64,000 bases of DNA from Suilimivivens sp963638365 (GTDB lineage: Bacteria; Bacillota; Clostridia; Lachnospirales; Lachnospiraceae). Below are positions 17,314 through 27,432 of this stretch, one piece after another. The notes below the pieces were generated by a model. That model searched no databases and was not told the origin of the DNA. It saw only the letters and a program-made list of their open reading frames with translations. Within the stretch, counting starts at the first letter, position 1. Each line of letters opens with the position of its first letter. The stretch covers positions 1 through 64,000 of the forward strand of contig CAVHRK010000068.1 in assembly GCA_963638365.1 (NCBI GenBank), in the 5' to 3' direction. Made by a program: the position numbers and the translations under genes.

Positions 17314-18003
17314 AATTCCATACACCTGATGCAGGTCGGTAATCACCTCATCCACCTGCACTCCGGCTTTCTGTATCATGGTATCATCCCGTCCTTCCGG
17401 ATGATACCAGCAGGTACGGATTCCGGCATTGTTTCCTCCCCGGATATCACTGGTAAGGGAATCTCCCACAATCAACACTTCTTCTTTTTTCACCGGACCA
17501 ATGGCCTGAAATACCCTGGTAAAGAATTCCATGCTCGGCTTCTCTGCCTTTAAATCCTCCGACAGAAAAATACCATCCATAAATTCCCCAATTCCGGAAA
17601 GACGAAGCTTTTTCGTCTGCGCCACAACGGTTCCATTCGACACCACATACTGCCTGACTTTCCCCTGCAAAGATTTCACAATATTGAGGCTGTCATCGCA
17701 ATATACAATCGTATCTCCCAGACGTACCTGATATTTCTCATTGAATTCTTCTGCAAGACCTGGATCAATTCCTTCACTTGCGAAAAAATCCCGGAATCTT
17801 CCCAACAGAATCTCCGGTTTCGTAAGCTCTCCGCGCTCTAATCTCTCCCAGTAAGTCCGGTTGATCTTCGAATACCGTGCAATCTTTTCATCGGTGCATT
17901 TCCCCAGATGATATTCCTCAAATAAGCTTTGGATGGCTGCCTTTTCTGCTGACAAAAAATCCAACAGGGTGCCGTCTACATCCCATAAAATTGTTGTAAT
18001 CAT
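17293..18003 (-). CDS. HAD-superfamily hydrolase, YjjG/YfnB nucleotidase-like
   Basis: The 236-residue protein has the HAD motifs: DVDGTLLD (8-15, nucleophile D8), VVSNGT (motif II), K in AEKPS and the acidic VGDSLTSDIRGG (motif IV). The layout fits the YjjG/YfnB group of pyrimidine 5'-nucleotidases that cleans up nucleotides. The start at 18003 follows AAGGAGAG; longer in-frame extensions lie inside the beta-galactosidase gene. It begins 16 bp after that gene and overlaps the convergent peptidase gene by 21 bp. Confidence 0.88.
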   Translation of the reverse strand: MITTILWDVDGTLLDFLSAEKAAIQSLFEEYHLGKCTDEKIARYSKINRTYWERLERGELTKPEILLGRFRDFFASEGIDPGLAEEFNEKYQVRLGDTIVYCDDSLNIVKSLQGKVRQYVVSNGTVVAQTKKLRLSGIGEFMDGIFLSEDLKAEKPSMEFFTRVFQAIGPVKKEEVLIVGDSLTSDIRGGNNAGIRTCWYHPEGRDDTMIQKAGVQVDEVITDLHQVYGILHIRQN

Positions 18004-18019
18004 TTGTTCTCTCCTTCGC

Positions 18020-21000
18020 CTACTTTTCAAACCGGAAATAAGCAAAGTCAAAATTACTTCCGGGCAGGAATGCAAAGGATACCTTCTGTTTACCGGTAAT
18101 ATCCTGCAATGCAAATATTCTTTCTTCATAAGAATCCGCATTTTCTGTCCGGAACTCACAGAGAATCCGCTTCTCGCCATCCGCACCTGTCAGGATCAGA
18201 TGAATACTGTTAAGCGCTAACGGAGATTTCCCGCTGATCCAGATCTGCTTCGGTGTTTCCGCAGCAAAGTCAAACGTGCCAAAGTCCAGCATAACGTTAT
18301 TTCCGATTCCGGTTACGTTTCTTCCTTCCACCGTGAATTTATCTCCATAAATATTCTCTGCATCGGCAGCATCATTTCGTTCAAATTCCCGCTCCTGCTT
18401 TTCAAAGGAAAATCCGCTCACCTGGAAGCCATCTGTCGTTTCGATGCAGAAGGTTCCAATTCCCTTAAGCTTCTTTGACAGCTTGAAGGTATTCGGCTTA
18501 AAAGTCATCCATTCCGGCGGCTCATGGTAAGAAAATTCACCTAAGAGTTCTCCGTCTTCTCCCGGCACACCATCGTAGAACCGGATCTGTACCGGATCGA
18601 GGGTATTGGCCCAGATCGGAACCGTAACGGTGTCAGACCCTGCTGCTCCAAAATCAATATGGTCGTATATCGCATAGGAAGAGGCTCCGCCTGCCGCAAA
18701 GCCAACGCCCTTATTAATACCGCTGCTGATGTTCTCGCTGCCTCTGGTGTAAAGTCCTCCGGTTACGAAATCATACGGATCGGTTACCGCAACGCCCAGT
18801 CCCTCTGCCGTAAATTTCAATACCGAAAGGATATGATAACGTTCCGTTCCATTCTTGCACATTGCGCGGAGCCAGAAGCTGCCATCCCCGTTTGCCTTTA
18901 CGGTGACGGTATGATCCGGATTCACCGTACATTCCGCAAGATTGGTTACGATTCCTTTTTCGTTTGTCACACGGAACTCAATGTCATCTGCATAGTCCGC
19001 ATTTTCCGGATAAATGGTGTAAGCCACCTTTCTTTCACTGGCTTCCTTCGTAAAGGTAAGGCTCTCTGCCTGCAATTCGATCTTACGAACCGGAACTTCA
19101 TCTGCTCTTCCACATTCGGTCGGAACAAAAGTAACCTCCTGTTCCCGTACCTTATTGTTTCCATCCGGTGCATCTACCGACAACAATTTGATACTGCAGT
19201 CCGGTATTCCAGGAGAGGTCAGGGTCACTTTGATTTCACCCGGCTTTCCGCTTGAAGCAAGTATTGCCAGCATTTTGCCGGAAAACAGTCTCCGGGAGGT
19301 TCCCTTATACGCATCGAAGTCCGTGCTGTCTCCATTATCAAGACCTAACAGCTTTCCTTCGCCTTCCACACGGACATTGACACGGTTGTTGGCATTCGCG
19401 CAGAAAATGCCCTTTTCATCTACGGCAGAGATTTCAAGATAGATCAGATCTTCCCCGTCCGCATACACTTCCGTCTTATCCGGATCCAGACGGAAAGATG
19501 CTGCATCCCCAAAGGAACACTGTACATCCTCTGCAATCACCTTTCCGTTTTCATCATAAGCAAGCGCTTTCAGCTCACCCTTCTGATAAGGAATCTGGAA
19601 GTTTCCGGTAAGCTGTTTTCCATGCTCATGGTCGATGTCATAGGTTCCTACGGAATCTCCGTTATAAAACAGCTCAATCTTCGGTGCATTGGAGCATACC
19701 CGCACATCCACCGGAAGTCCCTCGTTGAAATCCCAGTACGGGAAAATATGTACAAACGGAGCCTTACGATAATCTGTCCATTCTGCCCGGAACACATACG
19801 CACTGTCTTTGGCAAAGCCTGCGGTATCGTACTGTCCGAAATAGGAATTCTTCGTGCTGTACGGAGTCGGCTCCCCAATATAGTCAAAGCCTGTCCAGAT
19901 AAACTGACCGGCACAATATTCGGCATCACGGTCCTTAATAATACACTCTTCGGTATTCTTCGCGCCCCATCCGGTACAACTGTTTCCGAGGGAAGAACAC
20001 TGCTCATCATCATCGGTAAGGAGCGTTTCTTCGAGCGGGAAATGATAAATACCACGGCTCTGGACCACGGATGCTGTCTCACTTCCGTAGATCATCCAGT
20101 CGGGATGATTCTTATGATGCTCCTCATAAAGCCGCTCGCCATAGTTATATCCAACGAGTTTCAGAATGTCTCCACACTTCTGTCCATTCTCCCACTGCAT
20201 AAAGTTCGAGCCAAAGGTCACCGGACCGTTTCCTCTCGGATCATGCAGCTCCACCATCCGTTTTAAAAGGGCCGTTACTTCCTGCCCACGTTCATCTGCA
20301 TGGGTATCATAAATTTCATTTCCGATACTCCAGCCAATGATGGACGGATGATTCCTATCACGACGGATCCAGGAAGCCACATCCTTTTCTACCCATTCAT
20401 CAAAGAAACGCGCATAGTCGTAATCGGTCTTCGAACGTTCCCACATGTCAAAGCCCTCGGAGAGAATCAGCATACCGGTTTCATCGGCCAGCTCCATCAT
20501 TTCCTGTGCAGGCATATTGTGAGAGGTTCGAATCGCATTCACACCCATCTCACGTAATTTACGGAATTTCCGCCGCAATGCAGGAACGCTGAATGCAGCC
20601 CCCAGACATCCACTGTCATGATGCTCACAGGTTCCATGCAGCTTTACATGCCGTCCGTTTAAGAAAAATCCATGATCCACGGTATACGCGATCGTCCGGA
20701 ATCCAAAATACTGCCGGATCGTCTGTGTCACTTCTCCCTGTACCAGAATTTCCGACTGCAACGTATATAAATATGGCTCGTCAATATCCCAAGGAATCGG
20801 ATTTTTAACGGTTAAATTCTGTGTGGTCAGGGAATACCGGCATCCTTCCACTCTTGCTCCCTTAGGAACACAGGAAGCGTCTGCTGCACAGGCATCGGAT
20901 TCACAAACCGCTGCCACCTTTCCTTCCCGATCCAAAATGGTCTGGCGCACCCGGACTCCTGCAAAGGAATTTTCCTCCTTTTGTATCAATTCTGAGGTAA

Positions 21001-21508
21001 CGGTTACCTTCCAGCTTCCGTTCTCCTTAGAAGTCGATACATAAATGCCATCGTTTCCAAACCGCAGTTCCGGACTCTCACACAGCCATACCTTACGAAA
21101 AATACCGGCTCCCGAATACCATCTGGAATTCGGCGCATGATGATCCACACGGACTCTTACGGTATTCTCTCCGTCCCGAATCAGATCGGTAATGTCAAAC
21201 TGGAATGCAGAGTATCCATACTTCCATTCTCCTGCAAGGACATCGTTGACATAGACCTTACTGTCCATGTACACGCCATCAAAACGAAGATAGGTGCGTA
21301 CGCCGTCCTTTTTCTCATAAACAAACTTCTTCTGGTACCATCCGGTCGATGTCTCGTATAAATGATTCGTATTTTCAATCAGCCAGTCATGGGGAATGTC
21401 CACCCTGCCAAAGGCAAAGCTCTCCTCATAATCACTGCCAAACGGAGCCTTATAAAACTCCCAGTCCTCACAAAATGAAACCCGGTTCTGATCCTTGTCA
21501 CAAACCAT
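18020..21508 (-). CDS. GH2 beta-galactosidase, multidomain
   Basis: This 1162-residue GH2 enzyme has an N-terminal jelly-roll sugar-binding domain (~30-150), an Ig-like domain (~155-275) and a TIM barrel (~280-600) with acid/base E398 in SIGNEIYD and nucleophile E477 in YGSETAS. Downstream are a DUF4982-like and further Ig-like domains, and a C-terminal carbohydrate-binding-like domain (~960-1090; VGFAAGGASSYAIYDHIDF). There is no signal peptide, so it acts on imported oligosaccharides. GH2 members of this layout hydrolyse beta-galactosides, but fine specificity is not assured. AAGGAG precedes ATG 21508. A 12-codon upstream frame precedes it. Confidence 0.88.
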   Translation of the reverse strand: MVCDKDQNRVSFCEDWEFYKAPFGSDYEESFAFGRVDIPHDWLIENTNHLYETSTGWYQKKFVYEKKDGVRTYLRFDGVYMDSKVYVNDVLAGEWKYGYSAFQFDITDLIRDGENTVRVRVDHHAPNSRWYSGAGIFRKVWLCESPELRFGNDGIYVSTSKENGSWKVTVTSELIQKEENSFAGVRVRQTILDREGKVAAVCESDACAADASCVPKGARVEGCRYSLTTQNLTVKNPIPWDIDEPYLYTLQSEILVQGEVTQTIRQYFGFRTIAYTVDHGFFLNGRHVKLHGTCEHHDSGCLGAAFSVPALRRKFRKLREMGVNAIRTSHNMPAQEMMELADETGMLILSEGFDMWERSKTDYDYARFFDEWVEKDVASWIRRDRNHPSIIGWSIGNEIYDTHADERGQEVTALLKRMVELHDPRGNGPVTFGSNFMQWENGQKCGDILKLVGYNYGERLYEEHHKNHPDWMIYGSETASVVQSRGIYHFPLEETLLTDDDEQCSSLGNSCTGWGAKNTEECIIKDRDAEYCAGQFIWTGFDYIGEPTPYSTKNSYFGQYDTAGFAKDSAYVFRAEWTDYRKAPFVHIFPYWDFNEGLPVDVRVCSNAPKIELFYNGDSVGTYDIDHEHGKQLTGNFQIPYQKGELKALAYDENGKVIAEDVQCSFGDAASFRLDPDKTEVYADGEDLIYLEISAVDEKGIFCANANNRVNVRVEGEGKLLGLDNGDSTDFDAYKGTSRRLFSGKMLAILASSGKPGEIKVTLTSPGIPDCSIKLLSVDAPDGNNKVREQEVTFVPTECGRADEVPVRKIELQAESLTFTKEASERKVAYTIYPENADYADDIEFRVTNEKGIVTNLAECTVNPDHTVTVKANGDGSFWLRAMCKNGTERYHILSVLKFTAEGLGVAVTDPYDFVTGGLYTRGSENISSGINKGVGFAAGGASSYAIYDHIDFGAAGSDTVTVPIWANTLDPVQIRFYDGVPGEDGELLGEFSYHEPPEWMTFKPNTFKLSKKLKGIGTFCIETTDGFQVSGFSFEKQEREFERNDAADAENIYGDKFTVEGRNVTGIGNNVMLDFGTFDFAAETPKQIWISGKSPLALNSIHLILTGADGEKRILCEFRTENADSYEERIFALQDITGKQKVSFAFLPGSNFDFAYFRFEK

Positions 21509-21622
21509 ACTCTTTCTCCTTTGCTGCAAATCCTTATCTGGATTTCTTTTTTATATCCCAAACGTTCACCATATTCTCTCCTTACATGGCAACCGGGTAA
21601 TTCCACAGATGCCTCTCAAAAT

Positions 21623-23953
21623 CTAATGAATCAGGAGATGTGTGATAAATGCCGCAATCCATGCAATCACACACTGCCATATTACCACAATTACCGCCCA
21701 TTTTCTACCAAGTTCTCTCTTAATGGAAGCAATGGCTGCCACACAGGGCGTATACAAAAGACTGAATACCAGAAGTGCTGCAGCTGAAGAAGTGGTGAGC
21801 ACCGTTCCTATCTCTCCTCCAAACAATACTTCCAATGTGGAAACCACACTCTCTTTTGCCATAAATCCACTGATCAGTGAAGTACAGATTCTCCAGTCTC
21901 CCAGTCCCAGCGGTGCAAATACCGGCGTAAGAAGACCGGACACCTTCGCAAGCATACTGTCTGCGGAATCGGTCACCATATTAAAATGCAGATCAAAGCT
22001 CTGCAGGAACCATACCACAATCGTTGCTATCAGAATTACCGAGAACGCTTTCTGCAGGAAATCCTTGGCCTTTTCCCAAAGAAGCTGTGCAACATTTTTC
22101 ACACCCGGCATCCGGTAATTGGGTAACTCCATAACAAACGGAACCGGCTTTCCCTTAAACAGTGTCCCTTTATACAAAAAGGCAATCAGAATTCCAACAA
22201 GAATTCCAAGAATATACAATCCGGACATCACAAGCGCACCATGCGCCGGGAAAAAGACACTTACGAAAAATGCATAAATCGGGAGTTTTGCCGTACAACT
22301 CATAAAAGGAGTCAGAAGAATCGTCATCTTCCGGTCCCGTTCACTGGTTAAGGTTCTTGTTGCCATAACCGCCGGAACCGTACAGCCAAATCCAATCAGC
22401 ATCGGTACGATACTTCTTCCGGAAAGTCCGATCTTACGCAGCAGCTTGTCCATGACAAATGCCACTCGTGCAATGTAACCGCTGTCTTCCATCAGGGACA
22501 GGAAAAAAAACAGCGTAACAATAATCGGAAGAAAACTTAATACACTTCCCACACCGGTAAAAATTCCATCAATCACAAGGCTGTGAATTGCCGCATTGAC
22601 ATTCATGGAGGTAAGCGCTGCATCCACAATCGCGGAAAGCTGATCAATCCCCAATTCCAGCAGCCCCTGAAGCCATGCGCCAATCACGTTAAAGGTCAGA
22701 TAAAACACAAGTACCATAATACCGATAAAACAGGGAATCGCCGTATACTTCCCGGTAAGAATCCGGTCTATCTTCTCGCTGCGGACACGCTCCTTACTCT
22801 CCCTGGGCTTTACAACCGTCTGTTCACACAGCTTTTCAATAAAATTAAACCGCATATCTGCAATTGCTGCACTACGATCCAGTCCACGCTCCTTTTCCAT
22901 CTGACTTACAATATGCTCCAACATTTCTGTTTCATTTTCATCCAGCTTAAGCTGATCAAGAATCAGGTGATCGCCTTCAATGACCTTCGTTGCGGCAAAC
23001 CGGACCGGAATTCCTGCTGCCTGCGCATGATCCTCAATCAGATGAACCACGGCATGAATACAGCGATGCACCGCTCCATTATGATCTTCTTTGTCACAAA
23101 AATCCTGTTTCACCGGGCATTCCTGATATTTTGCAATGTGAATGGCATGCCGGATCAGCTCGTCCACCCCTTCATTCTTTGCCGCAGAAATCGGAATCAC
23201 CGGCACTCCCAGCATTGCTTCCATGGTATTCACATCAACGGCTCCCTGATTACCCACCACTTCATCCATCATGTTAAGTGCAATAACCATCGGAATATCC
23301 ATCTCCAGAAGCTGCATGGTAAGATACAGATTCCGTTCGATATTGGTCGCATCCACGATATTGATGATTGCGCGTGGCTTTTCATTCAAGACAAAATTTC
23401 TCGATACAATCTCCTCACTGCTATAGGGAGACATCGAATAAATTCCCGGAAGATCGGTGACTTCTGTATTCTCATAGCCCCGGATCACACCATCCTTGCG
23501 GTCCACGGTAACTCCCGGAAAATTACCGACATGCTGTTTTGCACCGGTTAGCTGATTAAACAAGGTTGTCTTCCCACAGTTCTGATTTCCAACAAGTGCA
23601 TAGGTCAGTATCGTCCCTTCCGGAACCGGATTCTCATGATCCCTGGAATGGTATTTTCCGCTTTCTCCAAACCCCGGATGATCGGTGTTCTTACTCTGTT
23701 CGATTCCATGATGATCTCTGGTTCTTCTCTGAATCTGTTCAATTTCAATTTCCTCTGCTTCTGCAAGCCGGAGCGTCAGTTCATAGCCATGAATCTGTAC
23801 CTCCATCGGATCTCCCATCGGAGCAAGCTTTACTACCGTCACCTCTGCTCCCGGAATCATTCCCATATCAAGAAAATGCTGGCGTAAAGCTCCTTCACCG
23901 CCAACCTTTGTAATCACTGCACTTTTTCCGATCTGTAGTTCCTTCAGTGTCAT
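21623..23953 (-). CDS. feoB: FeoA-FeoB fusion, ferrous iron transporter
   Basis: The 776-residue protein joins a FeoA (SH3-like) domain (1-75) to FeoB. A His/Asp-rich linker (about 80-107) leads to the G domain: G1 GNQNCGKT (122-129), DLPG (167-170) and G4 NMMD (227-230). The membrane part has the Gate regions (e.g. PMLIGFGCTVPAVMATR and PFMSCTAKLPIYAFF). It imports Fe2+ across the cytoplasmic membrane using GTP hydrolysis, under anoxic conditions. It is divergent from the fucosidase gene, and no Fur box could be confirmed upstream. Stand-alone FeoA and FeoC genes are not seen beside it. Confidence 0.95.
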   Translation of the reverse strand: MTLKELQIGKSAVITKVGGEGALRQHFLDMGMIPGAEVTVVKLAPMGDPMEVQIHGYELTLRLAEAEEIEIEQIQRRTRDHHGIEQSKNTDHPGFGESGKYHSRDHENPVPEGTILTYALVGNQNCGKTTLFNQLTGAKQHVGNFPGVTVDRKDGVIRGYENTEVTDLPGIYSMSPYSSEEIVSRNFVLNEKPRAIINIVDATNIERNLYLTMQLLEMDIPMVIALNMMDEVVGNQGAVDVNTMEAMLGVPVIPISAAKNEGVDELIRHAIHIAKYQECPVKQDFCDKEDHNGAVHRCIHAVVHLIEDHAQAAGIPVRFAATKVIEGDHLILDQLKLDENETEMLEHIVSQMEKERGLDRSAAIADMRFNFIEKLCEQTVVKPRESKERVRSEKIDRILTGKYTAIPCFIGIMVLVFYLTFNVIGAWLQGLLELGIDQLSAIVDAALTSMNVNAAIHSLVIDGIFTGVGSVLSFLPIIVTLFFFLSLMEDSGYIARVAFVMDKLLRKIGLSGRSIVPMLIGFGCTVPAVMATRTLTSERDRKMTILLTPFMSCTAKLPIYAFFVSVFFPAHGALVMSGLYILGILVGILIAFLYKGTLFKGKPVPFVMELPNYRMPGVKNVAQLLWEKAKDFLQKAFSVILIATIVVWFLQSFDLHFNMVTDSADSMLAKVSGLLTPVFAPLGLGDWRICTSLISGFMAKESVVSTLEVLFGGEIGTVLTTSSAAALLVFSLLYTPCVAAIASIKRELGRKWAVIVVIWQCVIAWIAAFITHLLIH

Positions 23954-24086
23954 TTTGATTTCTCCTTTGTGTGTAACTGTCAGGTGCCCTTACACTTCGC
24001 AATTACAATACACTTTGTTTTTGATTCTTATGCCTTAATGATTAAATTTTATCACAAAGAGAGTTGTTCCGTATAGGAAAATCTTG

Positions 24087-24095
24087 TGATATAGT
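24087..24095 (+). promoter_or_regulatory. Extended -10 element for the fucosidase gene
   Basis: TG-A-TATAGT (24087-24095) forms an extended -10. The -35 position (TTCCGT) is weak, which suggests activator dependence. It lies 38 bp before the start codon. Confidence 0.4.
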
Positions 24096-24133
24096 AAAAG
24101 AAAAACTACACTTGATAGACATGAGGTGAATGG

Positions 24134-25510
24134 ATGATTAACTTTTTAAAAGAGGCAGCCAACGTACTGCCCTCCCAGAAACAACTGAACTGGTACGAAA
24201 TGGAGTCGTATGCATTTATTCATTTCGGACCCAATACCTTTACCAATAAGGAATGGGGGGATGGAACCGAAGATCCTTCCCTTTTTAACCCGGTAAAATT
24301 AGACTGTGACCAGTGGGTAAGCGCCATCAAAGCTGCCGGTATGAAGGGTATGGTTCTAACTGCCAAGCACCATGACGGTTTCTGCTTATGGCCTTCGAAG
24401 TATACCGAGCATTCGGTGAAAAACAGCCCCTTAAAGCGGGATGTTGTGAAAGAAGCAGCTGATGCCTGCCGAAGGGGCGGTATCAAGTTTGGTTTCTATT
24501 TATCCCCCTGGGACCGGAATTCTGCTTATTACGGCACACCGGAATACAACGATTATTTCTGTAATCAGCTGACAGAGCTTTTAACACAGTACGGTGATAT
24601 TTTCTATGTATGGTTTGACAATGCCTGTGGAGAAGGACCGAATGGGAAAAAACAGGTCTATGACTTCCCGCGTTACTTTGAGCTGATTCACAAGTATCAG
24701 CCGGAAGCACTGATCTTTAATGACTTTGGTCCGGATATCCGCTGGTGCGGAAACGAGGCCGGTGCTGCCCGCCATGCCGAATGGGCAGTCGTTCCGTCCG
24801 AACTTTGCTTCTACAGCCCCGTCCAAACCGGAAAAGGCCCTATGGCAGACGAAGGTAACCTGTCATGGATTTATAATACCGAGAAAGAGCTGGGAACCAT
24901 GCCCAATATTTTATATTCCAAGGGGCTGACCTTTACCCCTGCGGAGATCAATATGTCCATCCGTCCGGGTTGGTTCTGGCATCCGGAAGAGAAGCCGCAT
25001 TCTCTGGAACGCCTCTTCCACACGTACTTAATCAGCGTCGGAGCAAACTCCTGCTTTCACTTGAATCTGCCACCCACAACCGACGGTCTGATTGATGAAC
25101 GCGATGTAAAACGCCTCAAAGAATTACGTGGATTGCTGGATCAAGAATTCGGAAAAGAAATCCCCTTCCGCTTAGAGAAGGACGAAGCCTCTCCTGCCAC
25201 ACAGCCCTACTACCGTCTGATTCTGGATCATCCGGTTCAGAACATCAAATATATTGTTGTACAGGAAGATATTGCGAAAGGACAGCGTGTCGAAAGCTTC
25301 CGTGTCACGGCAGATTTCTTAAGTGGTGCCCAGTATCCCATTTATCAGGGAACCTGTATCGGGCATAAAAAGATCTGCCAGCTGCAGGATCCTTTCGCCT
25401 TACAAAATCCGCTTACGGATGATACCTCCGAAAGGATTTCGCAGGTACAGCTCCGGATCACTGCTGCCAGAGATGAAGTATTTTTGAAGTCTGTGAAATT
25501 ATACGAATAA
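24134..25510 (+). CDS. GH29 alpha-L-fucosidase
   Basis: The 458-residue protein has the GH29 barrel: FIHFGPNTF near the N-terminus, LTAKHHDGFCLWPSKYT (76-92), FYLSPWD (121-127), and the probable nucleophile D162 in VWFDNACGEG. There is no signal peptide, so it should remove fucose from oligosaccharides inside the cell. Together with the beta-galactosidase and beta-mannosidase it points to use of host or plant glycans. GAGGTG precedes the ATG. It is convergent with a DMT transporter gene only 6 bp away. Confidence 0.92.
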   Translation: MINFLKEAANVLPSQKQLNWYEMESYAFIHFGPNTFTNKEWGDGTEDPSLFNPVKLDCDQWVSAIKAAGMKGMVLTAKHHDGFCLWPSKYTEHSVKNSPLKRDVVKEAADACRRGGIKFGFYLSPWDRNSAYYGTPEYNDYFCNQLTELLTQYGDIFYVWFDNACGEGPNGKKQVYDFPRYFELIHKYQPEALIFNDFGPDIRWCGNEAGAARHAEWAVVPSELCFYSPVQTGKGPMADEGNLSWIYNTEKELGTMPNILYSKGLTFTPAEINMSIRPGWFWHPEEKPHSLERLFHTYLISVGANSCFHLNLPPTTDGLIDERDVKRLKELRGLLDQEFGKEIPFRLEKDEASPATQPYYRLILDHPVQNIKYIVVQEDIAKGQRVESFRVTADFLSGAQYPIYQGTCIGHKKICQLQDPFALQNPLTDDTSERISQVQLRITAARDEVFLKSVKLYE

Positions 25511-25516
25511 TGAGTT

Positions 25517-26401
25517 TTATTTACCACTTGATATGTTACTTTCTTTTACTGACCCGGTAACATTGTATATCACCAACGCCGCCAGAATCAGCACATATCC
25601 AATGAGTTTCAACACCGTCATGCCCTCTCCTGCAAGGACAACGCCCATCACACTTGCGGTCAGGGGATTCACCACCGTAAATACTGCTGCAGTTTCTGCC
25701 GGAAGATATTTCTGTCCGACCGGTTGAAACGTAAATCCAAAGCAGCTGCACAGCAATACGAGAAACAGCAGCATCAGCCACTGCTTTCCGGTCTGCGGCA
25801 CACCAAAGCTTCCGGTAAACAACGATGCGCTCAGGCACAGTACCCCCATCACGCCAAGCTGCAGCATTCCAACCGTAACCGGATCCGCATTCTGTGTCAC
25901 ACGTTCCGTCGTCATAATGCATGCTGCATAAGTAAGTGCCGCACAGATCATTAACGCAATGCCAATTCCGCCTCCCGGATTGCTGCTTTGTGTAAGAGAC
26001 AGGAATCCTACACCAATCACTGCCAGCACCGCACAAAGCATGGTTTTCTTTTGTGGCAAAGATTTCGTCAGTACCGCTGCATAAATCGGCACCATGACAA
26101 TCGCCATATTTTCAATCAAGGCACTGACCCCGGAGTCAATCTGCCTCAGTCCATACATTTCAAAAATCATGCAAACTGTATACAGAACGCCTAAGATCAG
26201 CCCGCCTTTTAAGCTCTCCTTACTGCATTCCTTCAGCTTTTTAAAGAAAATCACCGCCAGAACCAGAAACGCCAGAATAAACCGGATCGCCAGAATACTC
26301 ATCGGTGACATGGATTCCATCAATATTTTTGAAAAAAGAAAGGATGTTCCTCTTGCGATAAAAACCGTTGTTAACAGTATCTTTGCACCTGTCTTGCTCA
26401 T
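25517..26401 (-). CDS. EamA/DMT-superfamily transporter
   Basis: The 294-residue protein has ten hydrophobic segments arranged as two EamA repeats. Typical marks are RGTSFLFSKILMESMSPMSILAIRF in repeat 1 and FTVVNPLTASVMGVVLAGEGMTVLKLIGYVLI in repeat 2 (glycine/proline pattern). DMT transporters move amino acids, sugars or drugs; the substrate is unknown. AGGAG lies before the ATG. Confidence 0.85.
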   Translation of the reverse strand: MSKTGAKILLTTVFIARGTSFLFSKILMESMSPMSILAIRFILAFLVLAVIFFKKLKECSKESLKGGLILGVLYTVCMIFEMYGLRQIDSGVSALIENMAIVMVPIYAAVLTKSLPQKKTMLCAVLAVIGVGFLSLTQSSNPGGGIGIALMICAALTYAACIMTTERVTQNADPVTVGMLQLGVMGVLCLSASLFTGSFGVPQTGKQWLMLLFLVLLCSCFGFTFQPVGQKYLPAETAAVFTVVNPLTASVMGVVLAGEGMTVLKLIGYVLILAALVIYNVTGSVKESNISSGK

Positions 26402-26510
26402 GTTGTCTCTCCTGTTATCTCATCTCTTGTTTTCTATTACAGGAATATACACCGGTTTATTTTAGAACGCAACCTTTCTTTTCTATTCTCTTCTATATTT
26501 CGTGGATCTG

Positions 26511-27041
26511 CTACTTTTTCTTTTTAAACTTGGAATATTGTATTGCAAAATGAATAAAGATCCACAGATACAGGATAATCACCGGTGCAGTCAATGCAAC
26601 ATTCATATATTCTTGAACATACAAATCACGGATCAGACACGGAATTAGCACGCAGGAAAACAAGATGACTAATGGAAGTACTCTCCCTTTAAATACCCGG
26701 TCCATCATCTGGAGCCTGGAACTGTCATCACAGAAAATCTCTTCTGCCCCTGACGTCTCGGATGCCGGTTTCCGAAAATAACTGTAGCCTACATAATCCT
26801 GCAGATATTCCCATCCACAATCCTCAAACATCTTCACGTATTCTTCCTTATGCTCCAGGCCGTCCTTGTTGTAATCCAACTGATAGATCACATCCTGCGG
26901 TTCACATTTTTCAAAATGATACATACTGATCCCTGTAATCCTTACAAGCTTCCAGCCTCTCTTATGCATGGTGCGAAGATACTCCTGCTCCTTTTCATAT
27001 CCCCATATAGAGAAAAATTTCCATTCTTTCTTTGTTTCCAT
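26511..27041 (-). CDS. DUF2812 domain protein
   Basis: The 176-residue protein has a soluble N-terminal DUF2812 region (KKEWKFFSIWGYEKEQEYL... HKRGWKL...FEKCEPQDVIYQLDY...YFRKP) and two C-terminal membrane helices (~126-144 and 151-168). Such proteins are commonly encoded right after PadR regulators, as here, and are thought to be part of a membrane-stress or drug-sensing module; the function is untested. The start at 27041 follows GGAGGAG and lies 15 bp past the padR stop. Confidence 0.85.
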   Translation of the reverse strand: METKKEWKFFSIWGYEKEQEYLRTMHKRGWKLVRITGISMYHFEKCEPQDVIYQLDYNKDGLEHKEEYVKMFEDCGWEYLQDYVGYSYFRKPASETSGAEEIFCDDSSRLQMMDRVFKGRVLPLVILFSCVLIPCLIRDLYVQEYMNVALTAPVIILYLWIFIHFAIQYSKFKKKK

Positions 27042-27055
27042 TCCATCTCCTCCTG

Positions 27056-27370
27056 TCACATCTGCTCATGTGCGATCCGATACAAACGCTCGATCCGGTT
27101 CAATTCAATTTGCAGTACCTCCAGTCCCAGGTCGGTGATCTGGTAAATTTTCCTTTTTTCCTCTTCACGGATAAACCGGATCAGTCCATCCTTCTCCATT
27201 TTGGATAAACTTCCATACATGGTGCCGGGTGCTAACCGGATTGCTCCATCCGTCAAACGTTCCACCGTCTGCACAATCCCGTATCCGTGATTCGGCTTTT
27301 TTAAACACAGCAAAATATAAAATGCGGTTTCGGTCATTGGTACATATACTTTTCGAATATGCTGATCCAA
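27056..27370 (-). CDS. PadR-family transcriptional regulator (TTG start)
   Basis: The 104-residue protein is a minimal PadR winged helix: FYILLCLKKPNHGYGIVQTVE, GTMYGSLSKMEKDGLI and EEEKRKIYQITDLG. The TTG at 27370 is taken as start because AGGAG lies 7-8 nt before it; the first in-frame ATG is 11 codons inside and has no ribosome site. Two TATCG-N5-CGATA operators overlap its promoter, implying autoregulation and control of the DUF2812 gene. Confidence 0.9.
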   Translation of the reverse strand: MDQHIRKVYVPMTETAFYILLCLKKPNHGYGIVQTVERLTDGAIRLAPGTMYGSLSKMEKDGLIRFIREEEKRKIYQITDLGLEVLQIELNRIERLYRIAHEQM

Positions 27371-27432
27371 GGCAATTCTCCTCTCTGTCCTGTTAAAACA
27401 ATTCTTTGATCATTTTATATATAGAACTGCGA

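Noticed and set aside
22583..23551. 322-codon open frame on the plus strand opposite feoB
   Set aside because: It lies wholly antisense to a clear FeoB, has no ribosome site and its product is rich in His/Asn/Ile as expected from the complement.
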